Source of the DNA: Calothrix sp. FI2-JRJ7
GTDB lineage: Bacteria > Cyanobacteriota > Cyanobacteriia > Cyanobacteriales > Nostocaceae
Length of the DNA: 64,000 nt
Direction: 5' to 3'
NCBI GenBank assembly: GCA_019359675.1
Contig: JAHHGX010000015.1
Location: forward strand, 1 to 64,000
In this document: piece by piece, positions 37,346 through 46,512 of the stretch
Position numbering within the stretch: position 1 is the first letter of the stretch
Layout: every line of letters begins with the position of its first letter
Notes under the pieces: model-generated
Databases searched by the model: none
What the model was told of the DNA's origin: nothing
Seen by the model: only the letters and a program-made list of their open reading frames with translations
Translations under genes and position numbers: made by a program

Positions 37346-38612
37346 CTATTTTAAGTTGTTTTTCAATTGCATCACAGGCATTTTGTATTCCATTTTCCGA
37401 CTGAATGCAGTTTTGCACTTTTAATATCTTGGCTTTATATTTAGGTTGAGTTAGCAATTTTTTTAGCTCAACCACCGCCTGCTCGGCACGATACGTTTGT
37501 AACTTGAGCCTGCGTCCGATACCTAAGTTAACAATACGTTCTGCATTGTCTGGTTGTTCGTAACTGTGAGCAACCACTAACATAGGAACTCCGGACAGCA
37601 ATGCTTGCGATGTTGTGCCCATGCCGCCTTGATGCACAATCGCTGCCGCACGAGGAAAAAGTTCTGAATGCGGTGCATAATTAACGGCAATTATGTCTTT
37701 TGTTAATAGCTCCGATGGCAAATTTTCCGGCGCGTTACCAACTAGTAAAATGGCGCGATAGCCTAATTTTTTAGCAGCAATTACACTCTGTGTGTAAAAA
37801 TTAAGAGCTTCTTCAAAGTAAACAGTCGAAGAACCTAGTGTAAAAACAATGGGCGGAGGACCCGAATCTAAAAACTCTACTAGTGTTTGAGAGAGTTTTT
37901 GATTGGGGGTGAGGCGGTCAAAAAAGACGCAACCTGTTATTTGGATATTGGCAGGATAATTGTTTCGTAGCCTTGCCATCACAGGCGAATACATTGCTAG
38001 CATTAGTTGTGGTGAAGATAACTCTGGCAAAAACCTGTGGAGTTTGACAGGTGGAAGCCCGATTTCTGCCCGTAACTGCGAAATATGTTTGTGTAATAAC
38101 AGCACCGACGGCACGAAAGACAAGCAATACATTACTAACTTAATAAAAACATGATTTACCCAAGCAAATGGTGTCAACCCTAGCATATCGTCATCAACAT
38201 AATATGGGTCTAGGAAGCAAGATATCCACGGAATTTTTGTTTTCTGAGCTACGAGTGGGGCAACCACTACTGTGCAGTTCATTGATATCAATAAATCAGC
38301 TACCTCCGCTGCTTTAAGTAAATCCTCATATGTTTCTCGCTGACTGGAACACACTAAGTCCATTAACTCTTTATTTTTTATCCTTCCATTGAAAATTAGC
38401 TTTGTCCATTCAGCACCTAGCTCGGCAGGTAATTTAGGGCGCAAGGAATGAAAGTTAATACCAATTTCTTCTACTTTAGAACGGTAACCTTCGCTAGTCG
38501 CAATAACAACGTGATGTCCGCGAGTCTGTAATTCCTGCGCGAGCGCTATTGCTGGATATAAGTCACCAAGAGTACCGAAAGCTGTCAAAACAATTCGTTT
38601 GCTACTAACCAT
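37311..38612 (-). CDS. UGT/MGT-type glycosyltransferase (GT-B fold)
   Basis: About 433 residues from the ATG at 38612; a TTG at 38663 is in frame but adds a stretch unlike the family. The N-terminal domain opens RIVLTAFGTLGDLYPAIALA, typical of macrolide and sterol glycosyltransferases. The C-terminal donor domain has PPIVFTLGSSTVYF, VNYAPHSELFPRAAAIVHQGGMGTT and PMLVVAHSYEQPDNA, the sugar-nucleotide signature with the HQGG and E/DQ pair. It transfers a sugar from a UDP- or TDP-donor to a small-molecule hydroxyl or amine. It is tightly packed with the exporter gene, so glycosylation before or during export is plausible, perhaps as self-protection. Confidence 0.85.
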   Translation of the reverse strand: MVSSKRIVLTAFGTLGDLYPAIALAQELQTRGHHVVIATSEGYRSKVEEIGINFHSLRPKLPAELGAEWTKLIFNGRIKNKELMDLVCSSQRETYEDLLKAAEVADLLISMNCTVVVAPLVAQKTKIPWISCFLDPYYVDDDMLGLTPFAWVNHVFIKLVMYCLSFVPSVLLLHKHISQLRAEIGLPPVKLHRFLPELSSPQLMLAMYSPVMARLRNNYPANIQITGCVFFDRLTPNQKLSQTLVEFLDSGPPPIVFTLGSSTVYFEEALNFYTQSVIAAKKLGYRAILLVGNAPENLPSELLTKDIIAVNYAPHSELFPRAAAIVHQGGMGTTSQALLSGVPMLVVAHSYEQPDNAERIVNLGIGRRLKLQTYRAEQAVVELKKLLTQPKYKAKILKVQNCIQSENGIQNACDAIEKQLKIDEVESDFYFAT

Positions 38613-38694
38613 ATAGATAATTGTACTGAGAATTCTGAAGGAGGGTTCATACTTTATCTTCAATTAAAACAGCTGAAAACAAATTTGCAAGGGA

Positions 38695-39855
38695 TTAAAA
38701 ATAAGATTGCAAGGTTCCACGGCGCCTAACATCTAAAGTTGCACAATGAAAGGCGCCTCCAAAGGGATTAAAGTGTAAAAAATCACATGGTATTGGCTTA
38801 AATCCCCAATCTTTTAAGGCTCGAATTGTTGGCTCCTGATTTCTTTCACATATAACCCGCTCTTCATCGAGTGCTAAAACATTCATACTTAACCACATGC
38901 TACACAAAGCAGCAGTTTCACTAAAAAAACCTCTATCGACGATGACGGGTTCAGGTGCAATCAAAATATCCCAAGATTTTAAAATTGATGGCAACCTATT
39001 AACATCAACGTATTTTGGATTAATCATGACTTTTCCAGGTGCAAGAGGTACAAATGTAGTATCGATATGCATAGGTTGCTTAGAATGCGTCTCAATAATA
39101 TGAATGCGATATGAGTCACCCAAATGATTTTGTAACCAATTTATACCAGCCTGATTGGTGACATTACTTTTTGTTACAAAAATATCTCGACCGCAACGCG
39201 CGAAATCTGCTGCATCAAAAACAACCTCAGATTCGTTAATTACATATCGCATCTCTTCCCCAGCTTTTGGGACTGTATAATTTGTATCATACAGAGAATC
39301 TAGTAAAGGTGGTTTTGGGGCAGAAGTCCATTTTGCTCCTTGTTCAGAATACTCTTTAAACAAGTGATAATAGGCGTGAGTTTCAAAATAACGGGTTCTC
39401 CATGACATCGGCGCCTCAATAATTTCATTGCCTACTACTAAAAAACAATCTCTAGGACAAGCTGAACAAAAGCCTTTAGATGACCAATTTGGAGTAGAAA
39501 ATTTGCGACTAAAATCAGTTATGCTAGGGCGCCTAACTTTAACACCTTCTGCTTCAAGAATATGAATAAATTCATCCAATTCTTTTTGCGCTGGCATAAT
39601 ACCCACTTTTTTGTTAACTCTAGTTCCACCAACAAGGAACAGATAATCATAAAACTTTTGGGGAATTCCTCCTAGTAAATATTTATGTCGAGGGGGATGC
39701 ATAGAATTCTCTAGTCTCCCAACAACAACTTCTTCAAGTGGGTCCCATTCATTGTATGAGTTTACAACACAACCCATCGAAGGAGTATTATGGCTTTTAA
39801 TCTCATTGAGACTTTTCACAGAAGCATCTTTTATTTCTAATTTGTTGATTGTCAT
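38695..39855 (-). CDS. Amidinotransferase 1 (glycine amidinotransferase family)
   Basis: 386 residues. Enzymes of this family move the amidino group of arginine to an amine, giving a guanidine and ornithine. The catalytic Cys371 is in FHCATLDVRRRG; the His lies in HIDTTFVPLAPGKVMIN and the acidic partner in FDAADFARCGRDIF. All match the arginine:glycine amidinotransferase fold, which also includes cyanobacterial toxin enzymes such as CyrA and SxtG. It differs clearly from its paralogue at 50833 in the N-terminal part, so the two probably take different acceptors or positions. It stands between the KS-CLF-DH-DH gene and the glycosyltransferase. The acceptor is unknown; an amine of the megasynthase product is the likely choice. 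Confidence 0.92.
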   Translation of the reverse strand: MTINKLEIKDASVKSLNEIKSHNTPSMGCVVNSYNEWDPLEEVVVGRLENSMHPPRHKYLLGGIPQKFYDYLFLVGGTRVNKKVGIMPAQKELDEFIHILEAEGVKVRRPSITDFSRKFSTPNWSSKGFCSACPRDCFLVVGNEIIEAPMSWRTRYFETHAYYHLFKEYSEQGAKWTSAPKPPLLDSLYDTNYTVPKAGEEMRYVINESEVVFDAADFARCGRDIFVTKSNVTNQAGINWLQNHLGDSYRIHIIETHSKQPMHIDTTFVPLAPGKVMINPKYVDVNRLPSILKSWDILIAPEPVIVDRGFFSETAALCSMWLSMNVLALDEERVICERNQEPTIRALKDWGFKPIPCDFLHFNPFGGAFHCATLDVRRRGTLQSYF

Positions 39856-39888
39856 AGTTTTTGAGTCTCCTATATTTTTCTTTGTTGT

Positions 39889-42800
39889 TTAAAGACTTGA
39901 GGGGTTAAACGAGGTAAACCTGACACCCAAATCATCAAGAATACCAATTACTTTCTGATTGACAATAATTTCTGCAACTGCAACGATGTAAGGGTCGTTC
40001 GCATCATTAATTTCTTTTACAGTTATGCGAAATTGTACTTTGTTTGTTGACTGGTTGACCTGTCCTCGCAATTTAGCAGTACTTTTTAAGCCGTAACAAA
40101 ACGCAAATTTAAAGTTCTCAAACTTAGTATGTAACCCTAAATAGTACATATAGAAAGCGAGAACTTGATTGCAACCTTCTACTAACATTGTACCTGGTAA
40201 AACTGGGTCGTTTTTAAAATGTGCTTTAAATGTCCAATGGTCGGGGTCGATGTCTACTTCTCCGATAATTTGCCCTAACCCCCACAAACCGCCTTGAGAA
40301 TCTAGTTGTAAAATTCGATTAAGCATTAGCAGTTTATCGCTTCCCAGAGGTAAGGGCTTTTTCGTCAAATATGCATTACCAAAGCAGTGGCTAAAATCGC
40401 CTTTTTGTAAAGCTTGAATATCGGCATCGCTAAATTGAGTTTTATTGCAGGTAAGTCTAGGTGAAAAATGTTCCTTAACAATTGTTTTTCCTTTAGGAAC
40501 TGTAAAGGTAGGTACTCCTTTGGAATTATTGAGGTCAGCTTCAGAAAAATAACCTGAATTAGCAGTAATCCTCATTAAATGCTTATCTTTATAATAGCAG
40601 TTATATTCGTATTGAAGAAGTAAATTCTTTTTAGTATTTACCATATTAGTGATAGATACTTCTCCACGTAAAGTCTCACCTGGGGGAGGAAGTTCATTAA
40701 AACAAATAACTTGGCTATCTATTGCACGATAACGTAATTTCCCTTCAAACATCATATCACAACCTGTATAAGCAAGAGCCAAAAGCATGACGTGAGAAGC
40801 TTCAAAGGGAATTAATGAAGTTAGTACATTATGGGCTGCATAAAAGCTATCGCTCGGAATATCATACTCCCATTCAATTGTACACGGTTCCAACTTACCT
40901 CGCTGTGCAGTCATTTTGGTGACTCTACTAACGAACATAAAAGGTGGTAAAGGTGTACGACTACGTATGGGGTAATCATCCATTGGTTCATAATAATCTC
41001 CCAATACGTTAGAAATTTTTCCCTCTACCATTTCAGTAATTTGTTCTAAATTCCAAACGATACTTTTTGGTTCAATATTAGTAACCGTTGTCAGTGTAGG
41101 TGTTAGAAGTGTATCGTTTGTTAAGTTACGGTTTAATTGTTGATAAAATTCATCTTGAATTTGCAAGAACAAATGTTGTAATTTGGCATTTGCTGTTAAT
41201 TGATTTTCTATCATGAATTGTTTGTTGTTAAGCAAACGAGGCGGAATTTGTGTAACCATTTGTGTAACCAAAGGTAGAGAGACTTGAGAAAATTGCTTAA
41301 TATTATCTTCGCTAAGAATAATATCTCTCATTCTTGGCATACCATTTAATAAGGTTTTGACCACTGCTTTGCTTTTATTTGTTTTAGGTTCTGTTGTCCG
41401 GTTACTTTGCTTAAGCTCCCAATGATGGGCTGAACTCAAAATAAGATGGGCGATTGAAGAGTCATTACTCATACCGTTAACAGCTATACACCGTTTATGT
41501 TTTCTATCTAATGATTCCCATAACTCATTAGGCTGTATGGGTACACCTGGGAAAAAATGATGATAAAGACAAAGAGAACTTTTGATAATGCTTGCCATAG
41601 CTGACAACACAAAACTGTTACCAACATTTGTCTTAACTGAACCAATTTGTGTTTGCTCCAAAGAATATACCTGGCTCAATCCTGCTATTTCGTTACTGTC
41701 TTGTGCAGCAATACCATTTTGGCTGACCTCTAGGTATGCCACCTCTTTTGGTGTAATTTTGGCATCGGCCAAGGCGCCTTTAGCTGCTTGACATACACCA
41801 CTAGCTTCAACTTCATGCCCTTGAACAATTGCCAGCGATTCGATAGTGGCATAAATCCTGTTTTTATTTTTTTGCGCTGTTTCTTTCCTACAAAGCACAA
41901 TTGCACCTGCACCTTCACCAAAAGTCAGGTCAGAATTATGCTTACCAACTTTTTGGCGCCATTGTACATGTTCCCAAACACCAGCTTGGTCGATACTTCC
42001 TACCACTACAGCATCCACATGCCCTAATTCGAGTAGAAATCTAGCTACAGCGATCGCTTTATATACAGAATTTTCTTGAGATGAAACACTGAAAGCTGGG
42101 CCTGTAAAATTCTGCAAAGCTGAAATTCGGCTCGCGGCTAAATTTCCAATCCCTCCAGTTATCCCTTCTACATAAAAGTCAGGTGAAATACTTTCTTTTA
42201 ATATAGATTCCAGTTTGCTCGCTTGGTCATCAGTTAATTGAATGTTGAACTTTTCAAACGTTTGCTGTAAGTACCAGGGTATGTTGAGCCGAGTTACAGT
42301 GCGGTGAGTCATCAAATTCATTTCGCAAGCAATGATGACAGCAGTTTTTCTAAAATGCTCTTCGTGGGTAAAACCAGCATCGCGCAAAGCAGCATCAGCC
42401 ACTTTCATCATAAATAAATGGTCGAATACTGAAAGTTTAATTTCGCTAGGAGGAAATTTGAAGGCGGCACAATTAAAATCGAATTTTTCTAGGTAAGCTG
42501 CTTTTGGCGCCGGTTCTTTTAAACTCTCCTCAGCTCCTACCCAACGTTCGGCTGGTAACGATGTCGTCACGTCTCGGCCATCTGAAAGTACTTGGGCAAA
42601 TGCATCAAGTCCTTCGACAGACCCGATGTGTATATGCATCCCAACAATAGCCAAGGTACTTTCTTTTGTTTGACTAGGTACATTTGGTGTCGGCTTAATG
42701 GTTTGGGGTATATATTCTGTTAAAATTAGATGGGCGTTAGTTCCACCAAAACCAAATGCATTGATACCAGCCCTTTTGAGTTCGTTTTGCGGCCAGGGAG

Positions 42801-44046
42801 TATGTTTTTGGATAATATTTGCAGAACCTATTATCTTATGCTGAGATTCGCTCGCATTTTTTATACCAATGCTAGCTGGAATAACCCCTTCTTTCATCGC
42901 CCATATAACCTTGATTATGCTAGCCATGCCCGAAACTGTTAGCATGTGACCGATGTGAGCTTTATTGGCGCCTAGCATCGGTATTTTAGCTTTGTCTGCA
43001 AAGAATTTTTCTAGGGAATCCAATTCCGTCTGGTCTCCTAGAGGGGTTCCAGTAGCGTGGCACTCTATATAATCTGCTGGTGACGACTGCCCGTAAGCCC
43101 TTTCTAAAGCCAAATATTGTCCTTTACTAGATGGGCTGAGAATGTGTTTTCCTCCACCATCATTGGATAAACCAATGTTTTCGATAACAGCATATATATG
43201 GTCGCCAGCTTTTTCGGCGTCAGTCAAGCGTTTAAGAACAAAAAGACTTGCTCCTTCTCCCATTTTGATGCCTTCGGATGATTTATCAAAAGGAAGACAG
43301 TTTCCCTGACCTGGGAAAGCATGAAGCACATTAAACCCATGAGTTATAAAAAGACGTTCAGGTGAACATACGGCGCCAGCAAGCATCATATCAACCTGAC
43401 CAGTTTTTAGGTAATAAGAAGCTAGTTCCATAACATATAATGAACTGGCGCAAGCAGCATCAATTGTGTAAGTAATTCCACCCAGCCCTAAACCATTACA
43501 AATTATATTAGCTGGTAAGCCAGCAGTCATAGCGTTATCGAGAGAAATATCGGGTAACGACGCGCGACCCTCAAACGAGAAATTTTGATTATTTAGAAGT
43601 TCTTTAACAAAGTACTCCAAAGCTTCTAGGTGTATCGACGAGAACAGCTTGCTCGAAGACTCTGTTGGAAAAGAAAGATTACCTAATATTAGTCCTGTCT
43701 TTTTTAAAACTTCTTCAGAATTGAAATAACCACTATCTTTAAGAGCTTCCTTTGCAGCATAAAGCGACCAGTGAAATATTTTATCTAAAGTCATTAGCTT
43801 TTCGGGGGAGATTTTATAGCCATTAGCGTCAAAATCAAAATCCCGAATGTAACCGTTTTTGGTATAGCTAATTTTGTCTGGTGTTCCCAACTGAGGATTG
43901 TGGTAAATTGAAGGGTCTGTGCCGATATCTTCTACAGTCATTTCGTGGGTAAAATCCATACCAGCCATTAAGTTTTTCCAAAATTCATCAGGCTTTTTCG
44001 CACCTGGAAATAAGCAACCTATTCCAACAATAGCAATTTTATCCAT
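39889..44046 (-). CDS. PUFA-synthase-type subunit: KS, chain-length factor, two dehydratase domains (PfaC-like)
   Basis: 1385 residues in four parts. An active ketosynthase (1-455) has Cys199 in DAACASS, HATGT and NKAHIGH. A second KS-fold (about 470-870) has FSVSSQENSVY, with Gln657 where Cys would be, the mark of a chain-length factor. Then come two FabA-like hotdog domains: TPLPPFMFVSRV near 1010 and FKNDPVLPGTMLVEGCNQ near 1270. This is the order of PfaC in polyunsaturated fatty acid synthases and of the polyamine synthases of zeamine/fabclavine type. It would elongate and dehydrate the ACP-bound chain iteratively. Its 5' end overlaps the KR-DH gene by 8 bases. Confidence 0.9.
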   Translation of the reverse strand: MDKIAIVGIGCLFPGAKKPDEFWKNLMAGMDFTHEMTVEDIGTDPSIYHNPQLGTPDKISYTKNGYIRDFDFDANGYKISPEKLMTLDKIFHWSLYAAKEALKDSGYFNSEEVLKKTGLILGNLSFPTESSSKLFSSIHLEALEYFVKELLNNQNFSFEGRASLPDISLDNAMTAGLPANIICNGLGLGGITYTIDAACASSLYVMELASYYLKTGQVDMMLAGAVCSPERLFITHGFNVLHAFPGQGNCLPFDKSSEGIKMGEGASLFVLKRLTDAEKAGDHIYAVIENIGLSNDGGGKHILSPSSKGQYLALERAYGQSSPADYIECHATGTPLGDQTELDSLEKFFADKAKIPMLGANKAHIGHMLTVSGMASIIKVIWAMKEGVIPASIGIKNASESQHKIIGSANIIQKHTPWPQNELKRAGINAFGFGGTNAHLILTEYIPQTIKPTPNVPSQTKESTLAIVGMHIHIGSVEGLDAFAQVLSDGRDVTTSLPAERWVGAEESLKEPAPKAAYLEKFDFNCAAFKFPPSEIKLSVFDHLFMMKVADAALRDAGFTHEEHFRKTAVIIACEMNLMTHRTVTRLNIPWYLQQTFEKFNIQLTDDQASKLESILKESISPDFYVEGITGGIGNLAASRISALQNFTGPAFSVSSQENSVYKAIAVARFLLELGHVDAVVVGSIDQAGVWEHVQWRQKVGKHNSDLTFGEGAGAIVLCRKETAQKNKNRIYATIESLAIVQGHEVEASGVCQAAKGALADAKITPKEVAYLEVSQNGIAAQDSNEIAGLSQVYSLEQTQIGSVKTNVGNSFVLSAMASIIKSSLCLYHHFFPGVPIQPNELWESLDRKHKRCIAVNGMSNDSSIAHLILSSAHHWELKQSNRTTEPKTNKSKAVVKTLLNGMPRMRDIILSEDNIKQFSQVSLPLVTQMVTQIPPRLLNNKQFMIENQLTANAKLQHLFLQIQDEFYQQLNRNLTNDTLLTPTLTTVTNIEPKSIVWNLEQITEMVEGKISNVLGDYYEPMDDYPIRSRTPLPPFMFVSRVTKMTAQRGKLEPCTIEWEYDIPSDSFYAAHNVLTSLIPFEASHVMLLALAYTGCDMMFEGKLRYRAIDSQVICFNELPPPGETLRGEVSITNMVNTKKNLLLQYEYNCYYKDKHLMRITANSGYFSEADLNNSKGVPTFTVPKGKTIVKEHFSPRLTCNKTQFSDADIQALQKGDFSHCFGNAYLTKKPLPLGSDKLLMLNRILQLDSQGGLWGLGQIIGEVDIDPDHWTFKAHFKNDPVLPGTMLVEGCNQVLAFYMYYLGLHTKFENFKFAFCYGLKSTAKLRGQVNQSTNKVQFRITVKEINDANDPYIVAVAEIIVNQKVIGILDDLGVRFTSFNPSSL

Positions 44047-46339
44047 GATTAGTCACACTCCTTTTTTGTAGCTTTTTAACGATAATGTAATCAATATGAG
44101 TCCATTGAATGTAAATTTCTCCACGTTCGTTGTGGACAAAAACATTTGCTGTTACACAACTATTATTGCTCGAAATTATTTCCGCAGAAACATAAAAATC
44201 TTGTTGAAAGTTCAAGGGCTGAAACTGTTCGATTTTTTTGCAGCCCAGTGGTAAACAAACTCCACCCAATTGCTGATTAGCCCAAAGCAGTACATTTTGT
44301 AATTGAACATCAGCTAAATAAGCATTGAAAGAATTTACAGAGAACTGTCCTTGTTCTTTTTGCTCAACAACACCCAAATTACAAAGGGAAGTAATTTTGT
44401 CATTGCCTAGTTGTAAAACTTTTTTCACACCTTGGAAGGTTTCACCGTGGAAAAGAACACTTTCTGACCCATATGGTGTATATAATTTCCCATCTGATTT
44501 AATATCTAAGTTGGTGTAGATGGGCATAATACCCCATTCTTTCTCAAAAGATATTGTGGCGCCATAGTGATAAATGCGATTATTATTCAATTTGTGTTGA
44601 CTGCTAACTCGAACTTCAAAGGTATATAAGTCTTCTTGAACACCAAGGAAAGTTAGACTAGTAAAGTACTCGTTATTATAGTTTTCGTCAAAAACGATTC
44701 CTTTCAAAACTTTGAACTTTTCAATTAATCTAACTTTGTAGTTAGGTAAAATATCCTCGCACGATTTTACCATCCAATTAATAGCACAAGTTGCAGGTAA
44801 AACAGCATTGTTGAGGATAACATGGTCTTTTAAAAACGGATTATTATCAGCTGACAGTATGCGTTGAATTTCTGCTGCTTTTGGGTTTTCTATCTGCTGA
44901 TTTGGGATGCTTAAGCGCGCGCTTACAAGGATTTGCTCTGCTGCGTACTCTAAAGGTATACAAAATTCATCGCGACAAAATTTGACTCCTAAATCAACAG
45001 GAATTAGCTCAATATTATGTAACTTGTAATATGAGTTTAGCGTTGGGTCTATCATTCCCCGTTCCCAAGGACCCCAGTTAATGGAAACAACATGAGTCTG
45101 AGGAAACAGATGTTTAAAAGAGTAAGCAAATTTATTCAAAATTTCATTAGCCAAGGCGTAATCAGTCTGACCTGGATTTCCAAAATAGCCAGCTACAGAA
45201 GAAAACAAAAACAGATATTTCAACTCCAAAGGATTAATAACAGAAAGTATATTCTCCAGTCCTTTAACTTTAGGTTCTATAACTCGATGGTAATCTTCTT
45301 GCGACTTTTTCTCAATCCGTTTATCAGCTATATTTCCAGCCCCGTGGATGATACCCGTAATAACTCCTATATTTTTTTGTACTCTTGCAATTTGCTCTTG
45401 TAAATCTGTTTTATTGGTAACATCGGTACTAATATAAATTGCTTCTCCCCCGCAACTATTTACACGCTCTAAAGTATTTTGAATTTCACGTTGTGATATT
45501 AAATCATGTAAAATTTTGTTTACCTCAACAGGAGTTGGTTTCTTGCCTTTTTGAACAATATCGTCGATAATCAACTTTTTAAGTTCTTTCTCATCAGTAC
45601 ATTTGTCAGCCCAATCAGGTTTATCGACTTGCAAAGCTGTACGTCCTAATAAAATAAATTTAGATTTATAGGAGTAAGCAAGTTCTACTACACAGTCGGC
45701 GGTAATACCACGTCCTCCACCACTAACTAAAAACACACTTTCTCGATTTGGCTTTTTGACTTTTGTGTAAGCGTTATGTTGATAAGCGTTATGCTGAACT
45801 TGCTCTAAAGTTAGGGTCATTCTCTCTAGTTTTGTACGTCCAACTTCCAGCAAGCCAGAATTTGTATCTGCCATCTCCTCTAAGATGACGTTTGCTGCTT
45901 CGTCTACAGCCATACCAGGTTCTAAATCAATATGACGGCTACAAACCGGCGCCCATTCACGGTGTAACGATTTAACTAACCCTGGTAAGCCACCACCAAT
46001 AATTGAAGAAGCTTTTTTTGCTCCGGTTCCAAGCTGACCATCAAGTTGACTAACAGTTAAAAAATATGCGTTACTATCACTAGAATTTTTTGCTGCTGTA
46101 TTCAGAGAAGATTTTAGATGTTTGGCAATTAAAAAGACTAATTTGACTATTTCTTTTTCGTTCTCTGGAAATAAATCAAAGAGCGATGAAGCATTTTTAG
46201 CCGCTGGATGGATGTGGATAAATCCTGCTATGGCGCCAAATTTTTTCTGAATATCGCTCAATGTTGATTCTAAATGCGATTCTGTTGAGTTGCTGAGGTT
46301 GACTACATCAATCATTTTTGGCATTTTTGAAGCACCCAA
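44039..46339 (-). CDS. PUFA-synthase-type subunit: ketoreductase and dehydratase-like domains
   Basis: Residues from the TTG at 46339 give 766 aa. A ketoreductase occupies about 205-500, with NADPH motif SGGGRGITADC, then GIIHGAG, FSSVAGYFGNPGQTDYA (Ser, Tyr) and SINWGPW. A double-hotdog DH-like part follows from about 520 (NPFLKDHVILNNAVLPATC), with His in KDH. The frame is open further upstream to about 46504 and there encodes a real part of the KR structural subdomain (GHVWLIAEAGDGIASALAQK), yet it has no start codon. The natural N terminus is therefore probably the ACP gene, reached by a frameshift at the A9 run, giving about 1216 residues, ACP-KR-DH. Internal ATGs at 46324 or 46315 would give a clipped KR. 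Confidence 0.82.
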   Translation of the reverse strand: MGASKMPKMIDVVNLSNSTESHLESTLSDIQKKFGAIAGFIHIHPAAKNASSLFDLFPENEKEIVKLVFLIAKHLKSSLNTAAKNSSDSNAYFLTVSQLDGQLGTGAKKASSIIGGGLPGLVKSLHREWAPVCSRHIDLEPGMAVDEAANVILEEMADTNSGLLEVGRTKLERMTLTLEQVQHNAYQHNAYTKVKKPNRESVFLVSGGGRGITADCVVELAYSYKSKFILLGRTALQVDKPDWADKCTDEKELKKLIIDDIVQKGKKPTPVEVNKILHDLISQREIQNTLERVNSCGGEAIYISTDVTNKTDLQEQIARVQKNIGVITGIIHGAGNIADKRIEKKSQEDYHRVIEPKVKGLENILSVINPLELKYLFLFSSVAGYFGNPGQTDYALANEILNKFAYSFKHLFPQTHVVSINWGPWERGMIDPTLNSYYKLHNIELIPVDLGVKFCRDEFCIPLEYAAEQILVSARLSIPNQQIENPKAAEIQRILSADNNPFLKDHVILNNAVLPATCAINWMVKSCEDILPNYKVRLIEKFKVLKGIVFDENYNNEYFTSLTFLGVQEDLYTFEVRVSSQHKLNNNRIYHYGATISFEKEWGIMPIYTNLDIKSDGKLYTPYGSESVLFHGETFQGVKKVLQLGNDKITSLCNLGVVEQKEQGQFSVNSFNAYLADVQLQNVLLWANQQLGGVCLPLGCKKIEQFQPLNFQQDFYVSAEIISSNNSCVTANVFVHNERGEIYIQWTHIDYIIVKKLQKRSVTNHG

Positions 46340-46494
46340 TTGATTGGATAAGTTGGCAGGGAAGTTAAGGATTACTACTTTTTGACCCTGCCCGTACAGT
46401 TTTTGAGCTAAAGCGCTTGCTATTCCATCTCCCGCTTCCGCGATTAGCCAGACGTGACCCTCAGCTAACCGCAGTTCCCGTAAATCGGGTTTAC

Positions 46495-46512
46495 TCAGGA
46501 ATTTTTTTTTAC
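46495..46512 (-). other. A9 slippery run linking ACP and KR-DH reading frames
   Basis: On the minus strand the ACP frame reads GTA AAA AAA AAT TCC TGA. A -1 shift, or one extra A in the transcript, gives GTA AAA AAA AAA TTC CTG and runs on into the KR-DH frame. The run is nine A's (46510-46502), long enough for RNA-polymerase slippage as well as ribosomal -1 slippage. A genuine one-base deletion or read error would look the same. Confidence 0.65.
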
